In this document: one piece after another, positions 43,495 to 54,100 of the stretch
How positions within the stretch are numbered: position 1 is the stretch's first letter
How the letters are laid out: the number at the start of each line of letters is the position of its first letter
Assembly: GCA_017506865.1 (NCBI GenBank)
Contig: JAFCMP010000531.1
Span: 372,001 to 436,000 of the forward strand
DNA: 64,000 nucleotides
Source of the DNA: Tribonema minus
Taxonomy: Eukaryota; Sar; Xanthophyceae; Tribonematales; Tribonemataceae
Reading direction: 5' to 3'
Translations under genes and position numbers: made by a program
Notes under the pieces: model-generated
What the model was told of the DNA's origin: nothing
Seen by the model: only the letters and a program-made list of their open reading frames with translations
Database searches by the model: none

Positions 43495-46239
43495 TCACGG
43501 CGCCCGCTGCACCCAGAGCTCCGTCCTAAGCTTGGGCAGATCCAAAGCGGTCATATGCAGCACCGCCACGGCGCCTGGCTCTAAGCCGGCAACAGGGATA
43601 AGCGTGATGGCAGGGCGTTCGCGTGTCAAGCCGCCCAGCGCCAGCAGCACGCACTCTCGCAAGAGCACGCCATCAATAGTAGAGAGGTGGTAAACGCGCA
43701 GGCTCGCGACGTGCCGCCACTCCAGCAGCGCCGCGTCAAACGCGCCGCGCGCGGCCTGCAGCAGCGCTAGCGCCAGCGCTTCCGCCTCGCCGGATAGCAA
43801 CTGCGCAGTGCCGCCGCTGCACTCCAGTTCGGCGCGCTGCCCCCCATCTCCCCCCCTTTCCGTGGCGCCGGCACTCGAGCTCTCAGCACCGCCGCCGCCG
43901 CCGCCGCGGCAGATGCGCAGCGTGCACAGCGCCTGGCATGACACGCGCGGCACCGCGGATGCCTCAGTGGCGACGCTCCACGCGCCGAGCGCTGCTGCGG
44001 TGCCGCGAGCGTCGTCGCGCGCACGCTGCGCCGCCACCCACGCCGGCGGCATCTGCACCCAGTCCGGCGGGCGGTAGCGCGACGCGTGCAGCGGCGGCAG
44101 CGGCAGCGGCTGCGGCGGCGCCACGCTCTCGTAGAAGCGGCACGGCAGCAGCGCCAGCGCCGCGTGCGACAGGCAGACCAGCTCGAGCTCGCACGCGCAG
44201 CCGCGCGGCAGCGCGTCCAGAGCGACGATCGTCAGAGGCACGCGCCGCGCCGCCTGCGCCGCCGCCGGCGTCTCCTCCTCTTCAGCTTGGCTGTCCCACC
44301 CCTCCTCCGCGCTATCGCTGTCCCTGTCGCAAGCGTCGGTGTCGCTGACGCCGCCATTGCGCCGCAGCAGCCGCAGCGTGCGCGTCCGCGTCTGCCCCCA
44401 CCACTGCGCCGCGCCGCCGTCAAGAGCGCTGCCGCTGCTGTTGCCGCCACTCGCTGCTGCTGCTGCTGCGCCGCTGCTGCTGCTACTGCTGCCGTTGCAC
44501 GCTGGTGCTGCTGCTGCCTCCGCCAGCTCACATCCCGCCACGCCACCAGCGACAGCCGCCTGCGCTCGCGCTGTCGCTGCTGCTGTGGCGCCTGCCGCGG
44601 CAGCGCTGGCGGTGACGTACAGCGTGGCGCAGAGCACGCTGCGAGAGGCGCTGGCACCCAGAGCGCGCAGCACGCGCGCAGCATGCCGCACGCACCAGCC
44701 CAGCTCGCCGTCAAGCCCGCCCGGTGCCACCGCCATGCTGCACGGCAGCAGCCCGATCTGCCCCGACAGCAGCACCAGCGCGCCGCTGCCGACGAGGCAG
44801 TTGGCCTGGCTGTACGGACCTATGCACACGGGGGCCCAGGGGCTCAGGCTGCGTACGAGCAACGTCGCGCGGTCCTGCGCGGGCCCGCGCGGGCGCGGCG
44901 CAGAGCCGCGCTGCGCGACGCAGTCCAGCATGACGGCGTACGGCGGCGGCAGGCGCGCCTGGACGCAGGCGCGGCTCGGCGGCGCCGCCGCTGCGGGCTC
45001 AAATGCGGCTGCGTACGCGGCGTTGACCGCCGCGAAGTGCGCCATGTCGGCGAGGTAGAGGTGGACGAAGACGACGTCGGCAAGAGACGCGTCGTGCGCC
45101 GCCAGCGCGGCGGCGAGCGCGCGTAGGGCCGCTATCGCTTGCGCCGCGGCCGCTGCGGCGGCGTCGCCGGCGCTCGTCGCGCTAGGTAGTGAATCCGGCG
45201 GGCACGTGATGCTGGACACGTGGATGTGCCCCGAGGACTCGTACACGTGCGGCAGACAGCGCACGGCGTGCGGCGCAGCCGCTAGCGCGCTGGCAGCAGC
45301 GCTGCTGCAGCTGTCGAGATCGCCTCCCTCCGCTGCACTTGCAGTGCGTACGCCGCCGCCACCACTGCCGCCGCTGACACCATCGGAAACGTCAGCAAGC
45401 AGCTGCTCGAGCTCAGCGGCGGCCCGGAGATCTGGGTGGCCGATGGACGCCATGGCCTGGGCATCTCTTTCCCGCTCTTCCGCCATCTTATCCGCCGTCG
45501 AGCAGCGGACCACGCGCAGCAGCGCCACGGGCGCGAACATGTCGTCAGAGTGCATGACGACCTCGGTCTCGTCCAGCACGAGGCGGCGCACGAATGCGGG
45601 GCAGTCCAGCGTGAGCGTCTCGTACTCGCCGCCCTCGCCGCACACGTGGAAGCCGTGGCGCGCGGCCAGGGTCAGAAAGTGCGGCTGCAGGCGCGCTACG
45701 GACTTGCCCAGGTGTTTGTGAGGATCGAGCCCTAGAGATGCCACCTTTATCAGGATGGCGTCCATGTTGCTGGTGATCATGTCCTGCAGCAGCTCCGCCT
45801 GGTCTCGCTGCCAGAGGGGCGCCAGGGAGGCCAGGCCGATGCGGGAGCAGACGGACTCCACTCGCGTGCGCTGGTAGGTGGAGAAGATGGCACCGCTGGC
45901 GACAGCTTCTACCTCTGGATGTGCTGCCTTGACATCTTGCAGAAGCAGGTACAGGTCCTCCACCTCGTCACCCTCCGTCGGCTGGTAGTGCAGTGCCTGG
46001 TTGGAGCTGCTGCCGAGTATGGGCCGCCTGATGAGAGGCTTGTCGAGGCAGTGCGCCAAGGATTCGATGGCGTCGTGGCCGGCGCTCTGGTACATGAAGC
46101 TGTCGGTCTCGCCGCCGCCAGTGGAGGGCGGAGGATAGAGATTGGCCAGGCACACCAAGGTGTGGCCTTGCCTCTGCAGCTCCATTATTGTGTAGCAGCT
46201 GTCCTTGCCTCCGCTCAGGAGAGCTACATACTTCACCAT
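43495..46239 (-). CDS. DPH6: Diphthine-ammonia ligase with RidA domains, intronless (914 aa)
   Basis: Dph6 performs the last step of diphthamide synthesis, amidating diphthine on translation elongation factor 2 with ATP and ammonium in the cytosol. Residues 1 to about 245 form the PP-loop ATPase domain, with SGGKDS at residues 9-14, then GEGGEYETLTLDCP and the family feature SVCSRIGLASLAPLW. Two RidA/YjgF-like domains follow (about 335-455 with HVYESSGHIHVSSITCPP; about 470-600 with GPYSQANCLV and SGQIGLLP). The remaining Ala/Gly-rich tail reaches 914 residues. The same Dph6-RidA-RidA order is known from fungal and plant homologues. It is a single exon, unlike most neighbours. The start is the ATG before VKYVALLSGGKDS, and 250 bp separate it from the divergent PDCL3 gene. 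Confidence 0.95.
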   Translation of the reverse strand: MVKYVALLSGGKDSCYTIMELQRQGHTLVCLANLYPPPSTGGGETDSFMYQSAGHDAIESLAHCLDKPLIRRPILGSSSNQALHYQPTEGDEVEDLYLLLQDVKAAHPEVEAVASGAIFSTYQRTRVESVCSRIGLASLAPLWQRDQAELLQDMITSNMDAILIKVASLGLDPHKHLGKSVARLQPHFLTLAARHGFHVCGEGGEYETLTLDCPAFVRRLVLDETEVVMHSDDMFAPVALLRVVRCSTADKMAEERERDAQAMASIGHPDLRAAAELEQLLADVSDGVSGGSGGGGVRTASAAEGGDLDSCSSAAASALAAAPHAVRCLPHVYESSGHIHVSSITCPPDSLPSATSAGDAAAAAAAQAIAALRALAAALAAHDASLADVVFVHLYLADMAHFAAVNAAYAAAFEPAAAAPPSRACVQARLPPPYAVMLDCVAQRGSAPRPRGPAQDRATLLVRSLSPWAPVCIGPYSQANCLVGSGALVLLSGQIGLLPCSMAVAPGGLDGELGWCVRHAARVLRALGASASRSVLCATLYVTASAAAAGATAAATARAQAAVAGGVAGCELAEAAAAPACNGSSSSSSGAAAAAASGGNSSGSALDGGAAQWWGQTRTRTLRLLRRNGGVSDTDACDRDSDSAEEGWDSQAEEEETPAAAQAARRVPLTIVALDALPRGCACELELVCLSHAALALLPCRFYESVAPPQPLPLPPLHASRYRPPDWVQMPPAWVAAQRARDDARGTAAALGAWSVATEASAVPRVSCQALCTLRICRGGGGGGAESSSAGATERGGDGGQRAELECSGGTAQLLSGEAEALALALLQAARGAFDAALLEWRHVASLRVYHLSTIDGVLLRECVLLALGGLTRERPAITLIPVAGLEPGAVAVLHMTALDLPKLRTELWVQRAP

Positions 46240-46489
46240 GGCTGCGCGTCCTTCTTGCTTGCAGTACTGGCCCAGATATTGCAGGACTGGTGTCGGCGGC
46301 CCTAATACTGCTGCCTCCAGCAGTCCTGTCTGCTTTCAGCGAGATCCACAGCACGTCGCAAGCTGAAGTTTGGAGCTGAAGTTGAAGTTGCCTGAAGTTT
46401 TGTGATCAAAGGGGCCTTTTGCACCTTGCAGCGGTAAGCTGCTGCACATGACTCGGTGATACAAAGCGCTGCAGCAGACGCAAAGGAGC
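46240..46489. promoter_or_regulatory. Divergent promoter region, Dph6-type and PDCL3-type genes
   Basis: The 250 bp between two opposite start codons contain a GAAGTTTGGAGCTGAAGTTGA stretch of the dispersed TTGAAG type and no other feature. It probably holds both promoters. Confidence 0.55.
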
Positions 46490-48006
46490 ATGGGGGACAG
46501 AGGCCACACATCGGTGCCTCTGACCGACAAAACTACAGAGTGGGATGACATCCTCATCAGAAAGGGGATCCTAACTAGGGATGAGGTGCTGCGCAATAAA
46601 GGAGTCGATCCGGATGAGCTGCGGCTGCAGGAGGCCGTGGTAAGTGCTTGTAGATCTCGTTTGTAATGTTGACTCGAGGTATGCTCATACTGGCACGCAC
46701 GCGAGCTGCGCGACTGGTAAACGAATGCACAGGTTGAAGGCGCTTCACCGCAACGTGTAACTGAACAGTGAGGGAGGGAAGGATGCCTGCCGCCAAACCA
46801 CCTCCATAGAGCAGAGCTACAAATGTCATCGTGGCCCCCGATTCACGGATTGGGTCCCATGCCGAAAGAATCATGACTGTAAGCACGATGCCCCTACAAG
46901 CAGCAGCGTTGCGCATGCCTGTCACCAGCATGACCATGATCTCCAATATGGATATTGGTCGCGGTGCTCTTGTAGCAGTGGCCCCGCAAAGGCCCCTGTT
47001 TGTATCTGAAGCAGTGCGCGCATGCATATGCTGCTGTCACAGAGGATCCAGTGCTTCGCATTCTAACGTATATACACCCCCAGCTGCGTGCAACTCAGCA
47101 GGCCAGTACATAGAGGCAACGCCGGTAAAGATATATGTTTTTGAAGTACATTTCCTTGACACTTTCAAGTTGTCACAAGATGCATGCAGATTCTGGTCGA
47201 AAGCTTGACATCAGTCATCTGGGCTTTTTCGCGCTCCGAAGGGTGATGTACTGGTCACGTGCCTTAGATGGCATCCAGTTGAACTTTGCTGATCATCGCC
47301 ACTCTCGCAGGCGGAGGCGAGGGAGGAGCTGGCGCAGCGCAACGCGAGCATGACCCTCACCGACAAGCTCGCGGAAAAGTCCCTCGACGAATTGGACGCG
47401 CTCGAAGACGACTTTGCCGACGACGACGGGGAGGAGGAGATACTGCAGCGGCTGCGCCAGGCGCGCATCGTGGAGCTCAAAGCCAAGGCCGCGCGCGCGC
47501 GCTTCGGCTCCGTCATCGAAATCAGCAAGGGTGACTGGGTTGCGGAGGTGACGGAGGCGAGCGCGAACGGCGACTTGTGGGTCGTCGCGCACCTGTATCA
47601 GGACAGCGTCGTGGAGTGCCGCGTGATGGAGGCGGCGCTGCGGAGCGTCGCCGCGCGCTTCCCGGAGGTGAAGTTCGTGCGCATCCGCTCCACGCAGGCC
47701 GTCGAGAACTGGCCCGACGCGAACCTGCCGACGCTCTTCGTGTACCGCGGCGGCGCGCTCGCGCGGCAGCTTATTACCGCAGCAGCGCTCGGCGGCAAGC
47801 GCATGACCGCGGACGATCTGGAGTGGTATCTCGCGCAGCAGGGGATTGTGGAGACGGAGTTGGAGGGGGACCCCAGGGAGGGCGGGGGTGGAGGTGCGAA
47901 CGTGATCAACGTGCGGCGGAGGGGCGCGCCGGTGGCGGCGGCGGCGCGGCGCGAGGCGCGGCGGCGCGACAGCGACGGCGACAGCGATTATGACGACAGC
48001 GATTGA
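46490..48006 (+). CDS. Phosducin-like protein 3 family, thioredoxin fold (2 exons, 281 aa)
   Basis: PDCL3/VIAF proteins are cytosolic cofactors of the chaperonin CCT that help fold actin and tubulin. Exons 46490-46639 and 47311-48006 join in phase 0. The N-terminus has the family signature TTEWDDILIRKGIL. Helical region to about residue 110, then the thioredoxin-like domain, about residues 138-205 (VVAHLYQDSVVECRVM, FVRIRSTQAVENWPDANLPT, TLFVYRGG), without a CxxC motif, as expected for this family. The tail is Arg-rich and ends in an acidic SDGDSDYDDSD. Slightly longer than typical because of the tail. Confidence 0.93.
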
Positions 48007-48477
48007 TGACGGCGATCGCGCAGCGGCGTTCGGCTTTTTCTTGTCGTGTTTGTTGCAGGTGTATCATTTGTGTAGTAGTTTAGTTGTAACAAATGGTGCC
48101 TGTCCTGGTCTTGGTGCGATGGGTTCGGCGCAAAGCCTGCAGGCACAGTGCGGATGCGTTGCTATATGTGTTGACACATGTTTTGCAGTAGATGCGTACT
48201 GGGCAGAACAGATTGCTTCGCCATCTATGTGACAATCGTCACAGTCTGTGTGCTTGTGTGGCATTAACTGAGAGTTGAAGTTTACACACGAACAGAGTTG
48301 AAGTGTAGACTTGAAGATTGCCTGACGATTGATCACTAAGCAAGGCAGCTGTCATTGCATCAAGAGCATTGGCTGCTGCATTGTGGCGAAGGGCCCATGG
48401 AGCTATTGCGACGGCAGGACAACTCATTGCAGCAACTATGAGCCAGGACTGAACCTGGGTTTCGACAGAGGAGCACT
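48007..48477. other. Intergenic, tandem genes on the same strand
   Basis: The 3' region of the PDCL3-like gene and the promoter of the next. It contains a dispersed GTTGAAGTTTACAC/GTTGAAGTGTAGAC pair at about 48275-48310. A missing upstream targeting exon of the next gene could lie here; none is obvious. Confidence 0.4.
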
Positions 48478-49680
48478 ATGGCGTCAGTCGCGTGCCTGGG
48501 TTTCGCGGCGGGAGCGCTACATGCACTGACGGGGCCGGATCACATGGCCGTGCTGCTGCCTTCCTGCATTGGAAGACCAGCCAGTAGAGCTTGGAAAACA
48601 GGTGAACAGCTGCTCCTGTTTTGCTCAAAGACGTTTCGGATTCCATCTCGCAGCTTTGCCATGCTCTCGAAACAAGCAGAGCAGCCAACTGTTGGAGAAT
48701 GTGTGAATGCAGTCTTTGTCGCTGGAGCACCCTGTGGACGTGTGCAACTGCGAGAAAGATACACGTAACAGACACATTGCAGCAAACCGTGTTGCGGAAC
48801 ATGTCCCTCTTGCATCCACCTGCTGCGTCTCATGGCTGTCGGACAGAAGCACATCACGGCCACCATGCCACCGTGTCGTGCCACACGATGCATAGACTGT
48901 AGTTCCCGCCTCAACTGACCGCGTGCACTGCCTGCCGCCGCGCCAGGCGCGCGATGGGGCCTGGGGCACGGCCTAGGCGCCACCGGCTTCGGAGCCCTAG
49001 CAGTCACCGTCAAGAGGCTGCTGCGCCTGGACATCGCGGCGGCGTCGCACTGGCTGGAGCTGGGCCTCGCCCTCACGCTCGTCTTCATCGGCGCCAACGG
49101 CATGCGCGAAACAGGCGCGGATGGCGCGGCCGCGGTGCGCAGGCTCGTCCACGAGACGGAGCTCGCGGAGCGCGGGGAACGTTCCTCCGAAGACCGCGCC
49201 GCCGGCGCCGCCGCGGAGCGCGAGTTCTTCATAGACAAGCACGGCAAGCTCTCGCCCATGACGCTCGACCAGCTCGATGGGCGCGAGGCATTCCCCTCGG
49301 AGCGCGCCTCGGGAAACGGCGGCGGCGGCGCGGCGGCGGCAGCGACGCCGGAGCTGAGCAGTGCTGCGGCCGTCGCCACGGGCATCCTGCACGGTTTCAC
49401 GGGAACGGGGCACCTCGTGGGGGTGCTGCCGGCGCTGGGCATGGCGAGCGCTGCGGGCGCCGCGGTGTATCTGTCGGGGTTCTGCGCGGGGACGCTCGTC
49501 GCGATGGCGGCGTTCACGGCGACGGTCGGGGAGCTCAGCGTGCGACTGCAGCGCACGGCGGGGCCGGGCGCGCTCGTGCACATAGGGCGCGTCGCCAGCG
49601 TGTTTGCCATACTGATGGGCGTGGTGATTTTTGTGCGGTGGTGCACCGTGACGGACGCGGTGTCGACGCCTGCGGTGTAG
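48478..49680 (+). CDS. NicO/UreH-like membrane protein, putative nickel or cobalt transporter (2 exons, 285 aa)
   Basis: Exons 48478-48601 and 48947-49680 join in phase 1. Several hydrophobic segments are separated by a charged central loop (about residues 85-150). The first helix carries GALHALTGPDHMAVL, the histidine-aspartate-histidine signature of the NicO/RcnA/UreH group; WGLGHGLGATGFG follows after the junction, and the second half repeats the theme as GILHGFTGTGHLVGVLPAL. The closest match I know is the plant chloroplast family annotated as high-affinity nickel transport, which has a long transit peptide. Here the first helix starts directly at the ATG, so an upstream exon may be missing. 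The substrate is not shown by sequence. Confidence 0.8.
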
Positions 49681-51115
49681 AGTGCGTGTGTACCGTATGT
49701 ATGGCGCGGCGCAGCGTTGCTCAGGAGAGTGCGCGCTGCCGTCTAAGGTCTGTTGGTCGTGTGCTGTTTCGTCAGCTGTCAAATTTTGAATGCTTTGAGC
49801 GGATGTTAACTCTGCCGTTCCTGGCCGTGCAGGAGCGAGCACTCCCGGTTGTCAAGCCCGAAACTGGTACAAATACTATGACTGGCGCGGGGAGATGCCA
49901 TTGCATAGTGCGCAAAGCACGAGTCAGCACGCGTGTCCTCAATAATATGAAGCAATATACGACTGCCGTCTATAGTGGCTTCTACACGATCATGCGGCCT
50001 GTACATTTGTCAGACTGCAATGCCTGAGCCCCATTCCACTCTCCTTGACCGCAGACTGTGTCAGCGCAGCATCTTTATCAAAATGTGCACTGTTGAGACT
50101 TACGCGTAAAGAGGCGTCTAACTTACACATCTGAAGCTGTGGCGCATGGTGCGGCAAAAGCGGCTGTGCTAATCTTTGGTAGCTGACGTGAGAGTGGTGT
50201 TTCGCCATCATGGCTATGGGCTTGCAGCTGGTTCACCAGCCAATCGCGTTTTTGTTGGGCTACAAAGTCAACGAGATGTTGGTCCTGTGCATTTGGGGTG
50301 TGTCTGAAGCAGACTTCTATGCGAGAATGCATCATGGTGTATCGCACAAACACGCCATTCGTCAGGATGCAGATGTATGCACGCGTGGGAATGATGCTGC
50401 AAGCCCTAACCCTACAAATGCTGCTCACGAGCTCTGAATCTGGTTTGCTATTTTGCGAAGGTCGCCCACAAGTGAACCTGCACCATGCTCTACATTAGGT
50501 TCAGGTTCACACACTATGCAAGTTTGAATACTTCCGAGCAGCACTGGAACTAGGTACAACTCTATGACACACGTTCAGATGAGTGCACAACAGCATGTGG
50601 AGAGCAGAGCAAAGCCAGCGGTGGCACCTGGTGATGTTTCCTTGGCATTTGTTGCAGCGTACACCCATATCGTGTGCTGCGATGGAACCCCTGATGCATG
50701 CCAAAAGGGCTTGCGCTGTGATCAACAACACCCTGTACACGGAGTCCTGTATATACATGCACCGCTGTTTACGTTTCACATCAACATACGTTGTCTGTCC
50801 CCACTTCACCAGTCTCTCAGCCCCCCCCTCCCCCATCACAGTAACTGTTGCGTAAATGGCACATGCACCATTCAGCACACGGCACCTCTGAGCTACACAG
50901 TTGCTACAGCTGCGACAACGACGGATATTGCCGCCACTGGCGCCGCCGCCGCCGCCTAGGCTGCCACCATGCGCGCCAGTGCTCCCACAGCTCTGAACGG
51001 CACTAGCGTGCTTGCGACCAGCAGCTCCCGCCCCTTGCAATCAACCCCCCCCGTGCTTGCGACCAGCAGCCCCCTGCCCCCCTGTATATCGTCCCCCCCC
51101 CCCATGCGGCAGCGC
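49681..51115. other. Intergenic between convergent genes
   Basis: 3' regions of the NicO-like gene (+) and the FANCM-like gene (-). Just past the FANCM-like stop is a small direct repeat CGTGCTTGCGACCAGCAGC (51008 and 51053). No other gene supported. Confidence 0.5.
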
Positions 51116-54100
51116 TCACAGCGTCCGGAACAGCGCGACGATCATGCGCGCCTGCTCCGCGGTGAGCCCGGGGACGCGCGCCACGAGCGATGGTCCCGTC
51201 TCGCGCCCGATGTCCGCCGCCTTCCGCCCCTGGAACGCCTCCAGAACGCGCAGCACCGCCACGCGCGGCAGGCACTCCACCCTCGACATGACCAGCTTGA
51301 CGAAGGCCTCGCGTTTGGGCTCCAGGGCGTTGAGCGTTGCGAAGCCGCGCCCCGCAGCGCGCTCTGCGGCGACGAGCGCTGCTATGCGTGCGGCGCCCTG
51401 CGCGGGGCTTGTGACCTGGATGATCTCCGCACCGCCGGCCTGCGCGTGGCGCACCGCCGCCTGCGAGTAGGCGGTAGGTGGGATGGGGAGCGAGGGTGAG
51501 TGGTGAGGGGTGCAGGCAGTGTTCACACGCGGGAGGGGTTGGTGCGTGGACACACAGAGAGCCCGAGAAGAGCACCTGGCGCAACTGCAATGCAGCGCGC
51601 ATGTGGTGGGCAACGTGATTTCGTGATGGCTAGAATCGATGACTGTTCCAGGTGTGCACTACGGTCTGTAATATCATAACCCTAACCCAAACCCGACCCC
51701 TCTAGGCCTAACTCAATGCTTACAGCTCAGATGTGCACCTGCCGCAATGCTGCCGCCCCTATGCATCTGAATCTTACAACCTGCCTGAGCTAACCCTCAA
51801 CCACAACTGTAACTTCAACCTAACCCTAGCCCAACCCTAGACCCAACCTCACTCCTACCCCTAACCCTACAACCAGCGCGCACACCTGCCGCGATGCCGC
51901 CTCCCCCGCGCGCCCGCCCATCATCACTACCACCACCGCGCGCCCGTACCAGCGCCGCACCCCCTCCAGCGCCGGCAGCAGCTTGTCGCACGACATCTCC
52001 AGCGCCAGCGCCGTGCCCGCGCGCAGCACCACCGCGCAGTGCGGCCCCGCCAGCAGGTCCACGGGCCCGCCCTGCAGCGCTTCCTCCGCGCGCACCGCCA
52101 GCCCGTGCGCCGCCGCCAGCAGCTTCACGATGGGGTGCGTCACGGAGTGCGCGACGACCGGCAGCGGCGGCAGCGCGGGTGCTGCCGCCGCCGCCGCCTG
52201 CTGCTGCTGAGCGCCGGCCTGCGGCGGCAGCGCGGCGGCGGCGCCGCCGTGGGCAGCAGCGCGTGGCTGAGCCGCAGCTGTGGCAGGAATTGCAGCAGTG
52301 CTCTGCATTTGTGGCGGCGCGCCACCGGGGACGATGGCAGTCCGCGCAGCAGAAGGGCCAGTAGCAGCGCGCGTTTCGCCAGCAGCACGGGACAAGAGCG
52401 CAGGGGCACCATCGTCATCTTCTCCTAGGTCCATCTGCAGCGCGACGCGCGGGCGTGGCTGAGTCGCCAGCGCCACCGAGTGGTGTTGGTGGTGCACGCT
52501 AGTCGCGCCGGGCGCTGCGTTGCCTGCGCCAACAGGACCCAGCGGCTTGCGCGACCCTGATGCTGCGACGGCGGCCGTGCATGGCTGCTGCGGTGCTGGA
52601 TGCGGAGGCCCCTGCTGCGTGTTGTATGGACGAGGCGGAGGTGCTGTGGGTGGTGGGCGAGCGCAGTAGGGGTGGGCGGGGCTTTGTTGCTGCTGCTGCT
52701 GCTGCTGCGGCGGCGGCGGCGGTGGCGGCGGCAACGGTGGCTGCACGGCAAGCGCTGGGCTGGCTGCGCGCTGCGGCTGAGCGGGTGCCGGCAGCTGCTG
52801 CTGTGGCACAGAAGGCTGCTGGTGCTGCTGCTGCTGCAGTTGCGCAGCTTGCTGCTGCCGCTTCAACTGCAATTTGAGCTGCGCCGCGCGCCTGCTCTCC
52901 TCCATGCGTCGTCGCTGCTCCTCGGTCAGCGCGCTGCTGCTCGTAGCAGCGCTGGCGGCAGCAGTGCCAGGAGCGGCAGCTGCGGTGATGCCAACGGCTG
53001 CGGCCGCTGAACGACTGCCAACACTGTCTCCGATACCACCAGCACATGCCGTCGGCTGGCCAGTTGCCACCATCGCAGGTGGCAAAGTAGTCTGCAGTGC
53101 TGCTGGCGCAGCAGTCGCAAATTTGGAGCTTGTCTTGGGACCATCACCTGCAGCAACAGCTGCTGCGGCAGCAGCACAGGGAGCGTTTCCTGCGCCTGAA
53201 TTCTCCTTCCTGAAAGCTGCCCGCACCTCCGCTTCGCTGCCAGATCGCCGAAGAGGCGACGCGCCACGCGCAGCTGCTGCTGCAGCAGCGCCGTGAGACG
53301 CCGCCGTGGCGGCACCGCCGGCAGCAGATGCAAAGAACTGCTTGATGGGCTGCGCATGCGTCTGTTCGCGCCTGATGCGCTTGGCCACAGCTGCCGTCGC
53401 CGCGCCGCCGCCGTCGTCGCCTCCTGCCTGCCGCTTCCGCCGCAGCTGCTTGGTCACAGCGCCGCCGTTGCCGCGCCCCCCTTTCCCCCCCCGTCACCCC
53501 TGCCTTCCCCCTGGCCCCCCTCTGGTTGTGACACATCGGACTCGCTCTCCGAGTGACTCGACTCGCTGTCGCACGCGTCTTCAATGTCGTCGGGATCGCC
53601 TCCGTCACGCAAATGGCGCATGCACGCGGAGAGGAAGCCGCCGCTGTGCACGCGCTTGCCGGCGATGGTGATGGCGTCCGGCGACTGCAGCGCGCGCATC
53701 GTGTTGACCTGCGGGGGATAGAGGAGCGTCACCTTCAAGTCACTATGGCACGTCACCGAGGCACAAGCCGCGGAGACCTAGATGGCAGCGCAGGAGGGAT
53801 AGAGGGTTGGGGGTGCGTGTTTTGGGCTGTCAGGCGTATGAATATGAAGTTCAAGTGTTCAAATGCTCGTCAAGCATCTTGACAAGGGTTGTTCTGACAT
53901 CAGACAGGATGTTAATTTCAGCTCTAGGTGTGTGTTCAATCCAGTCAGTGGCTTCCGGCTCCAACCAATGGAGCCCAGCAACACGTTACACATTCACACA
54001 AAGCGTAGCACTATCACATTCCACATCAGCGTGTGCACCGTCATACTGCAGCATGAAGCGCCCTCAACGGTGCTGGCGACCTTATCCTGCATGTACCTTG

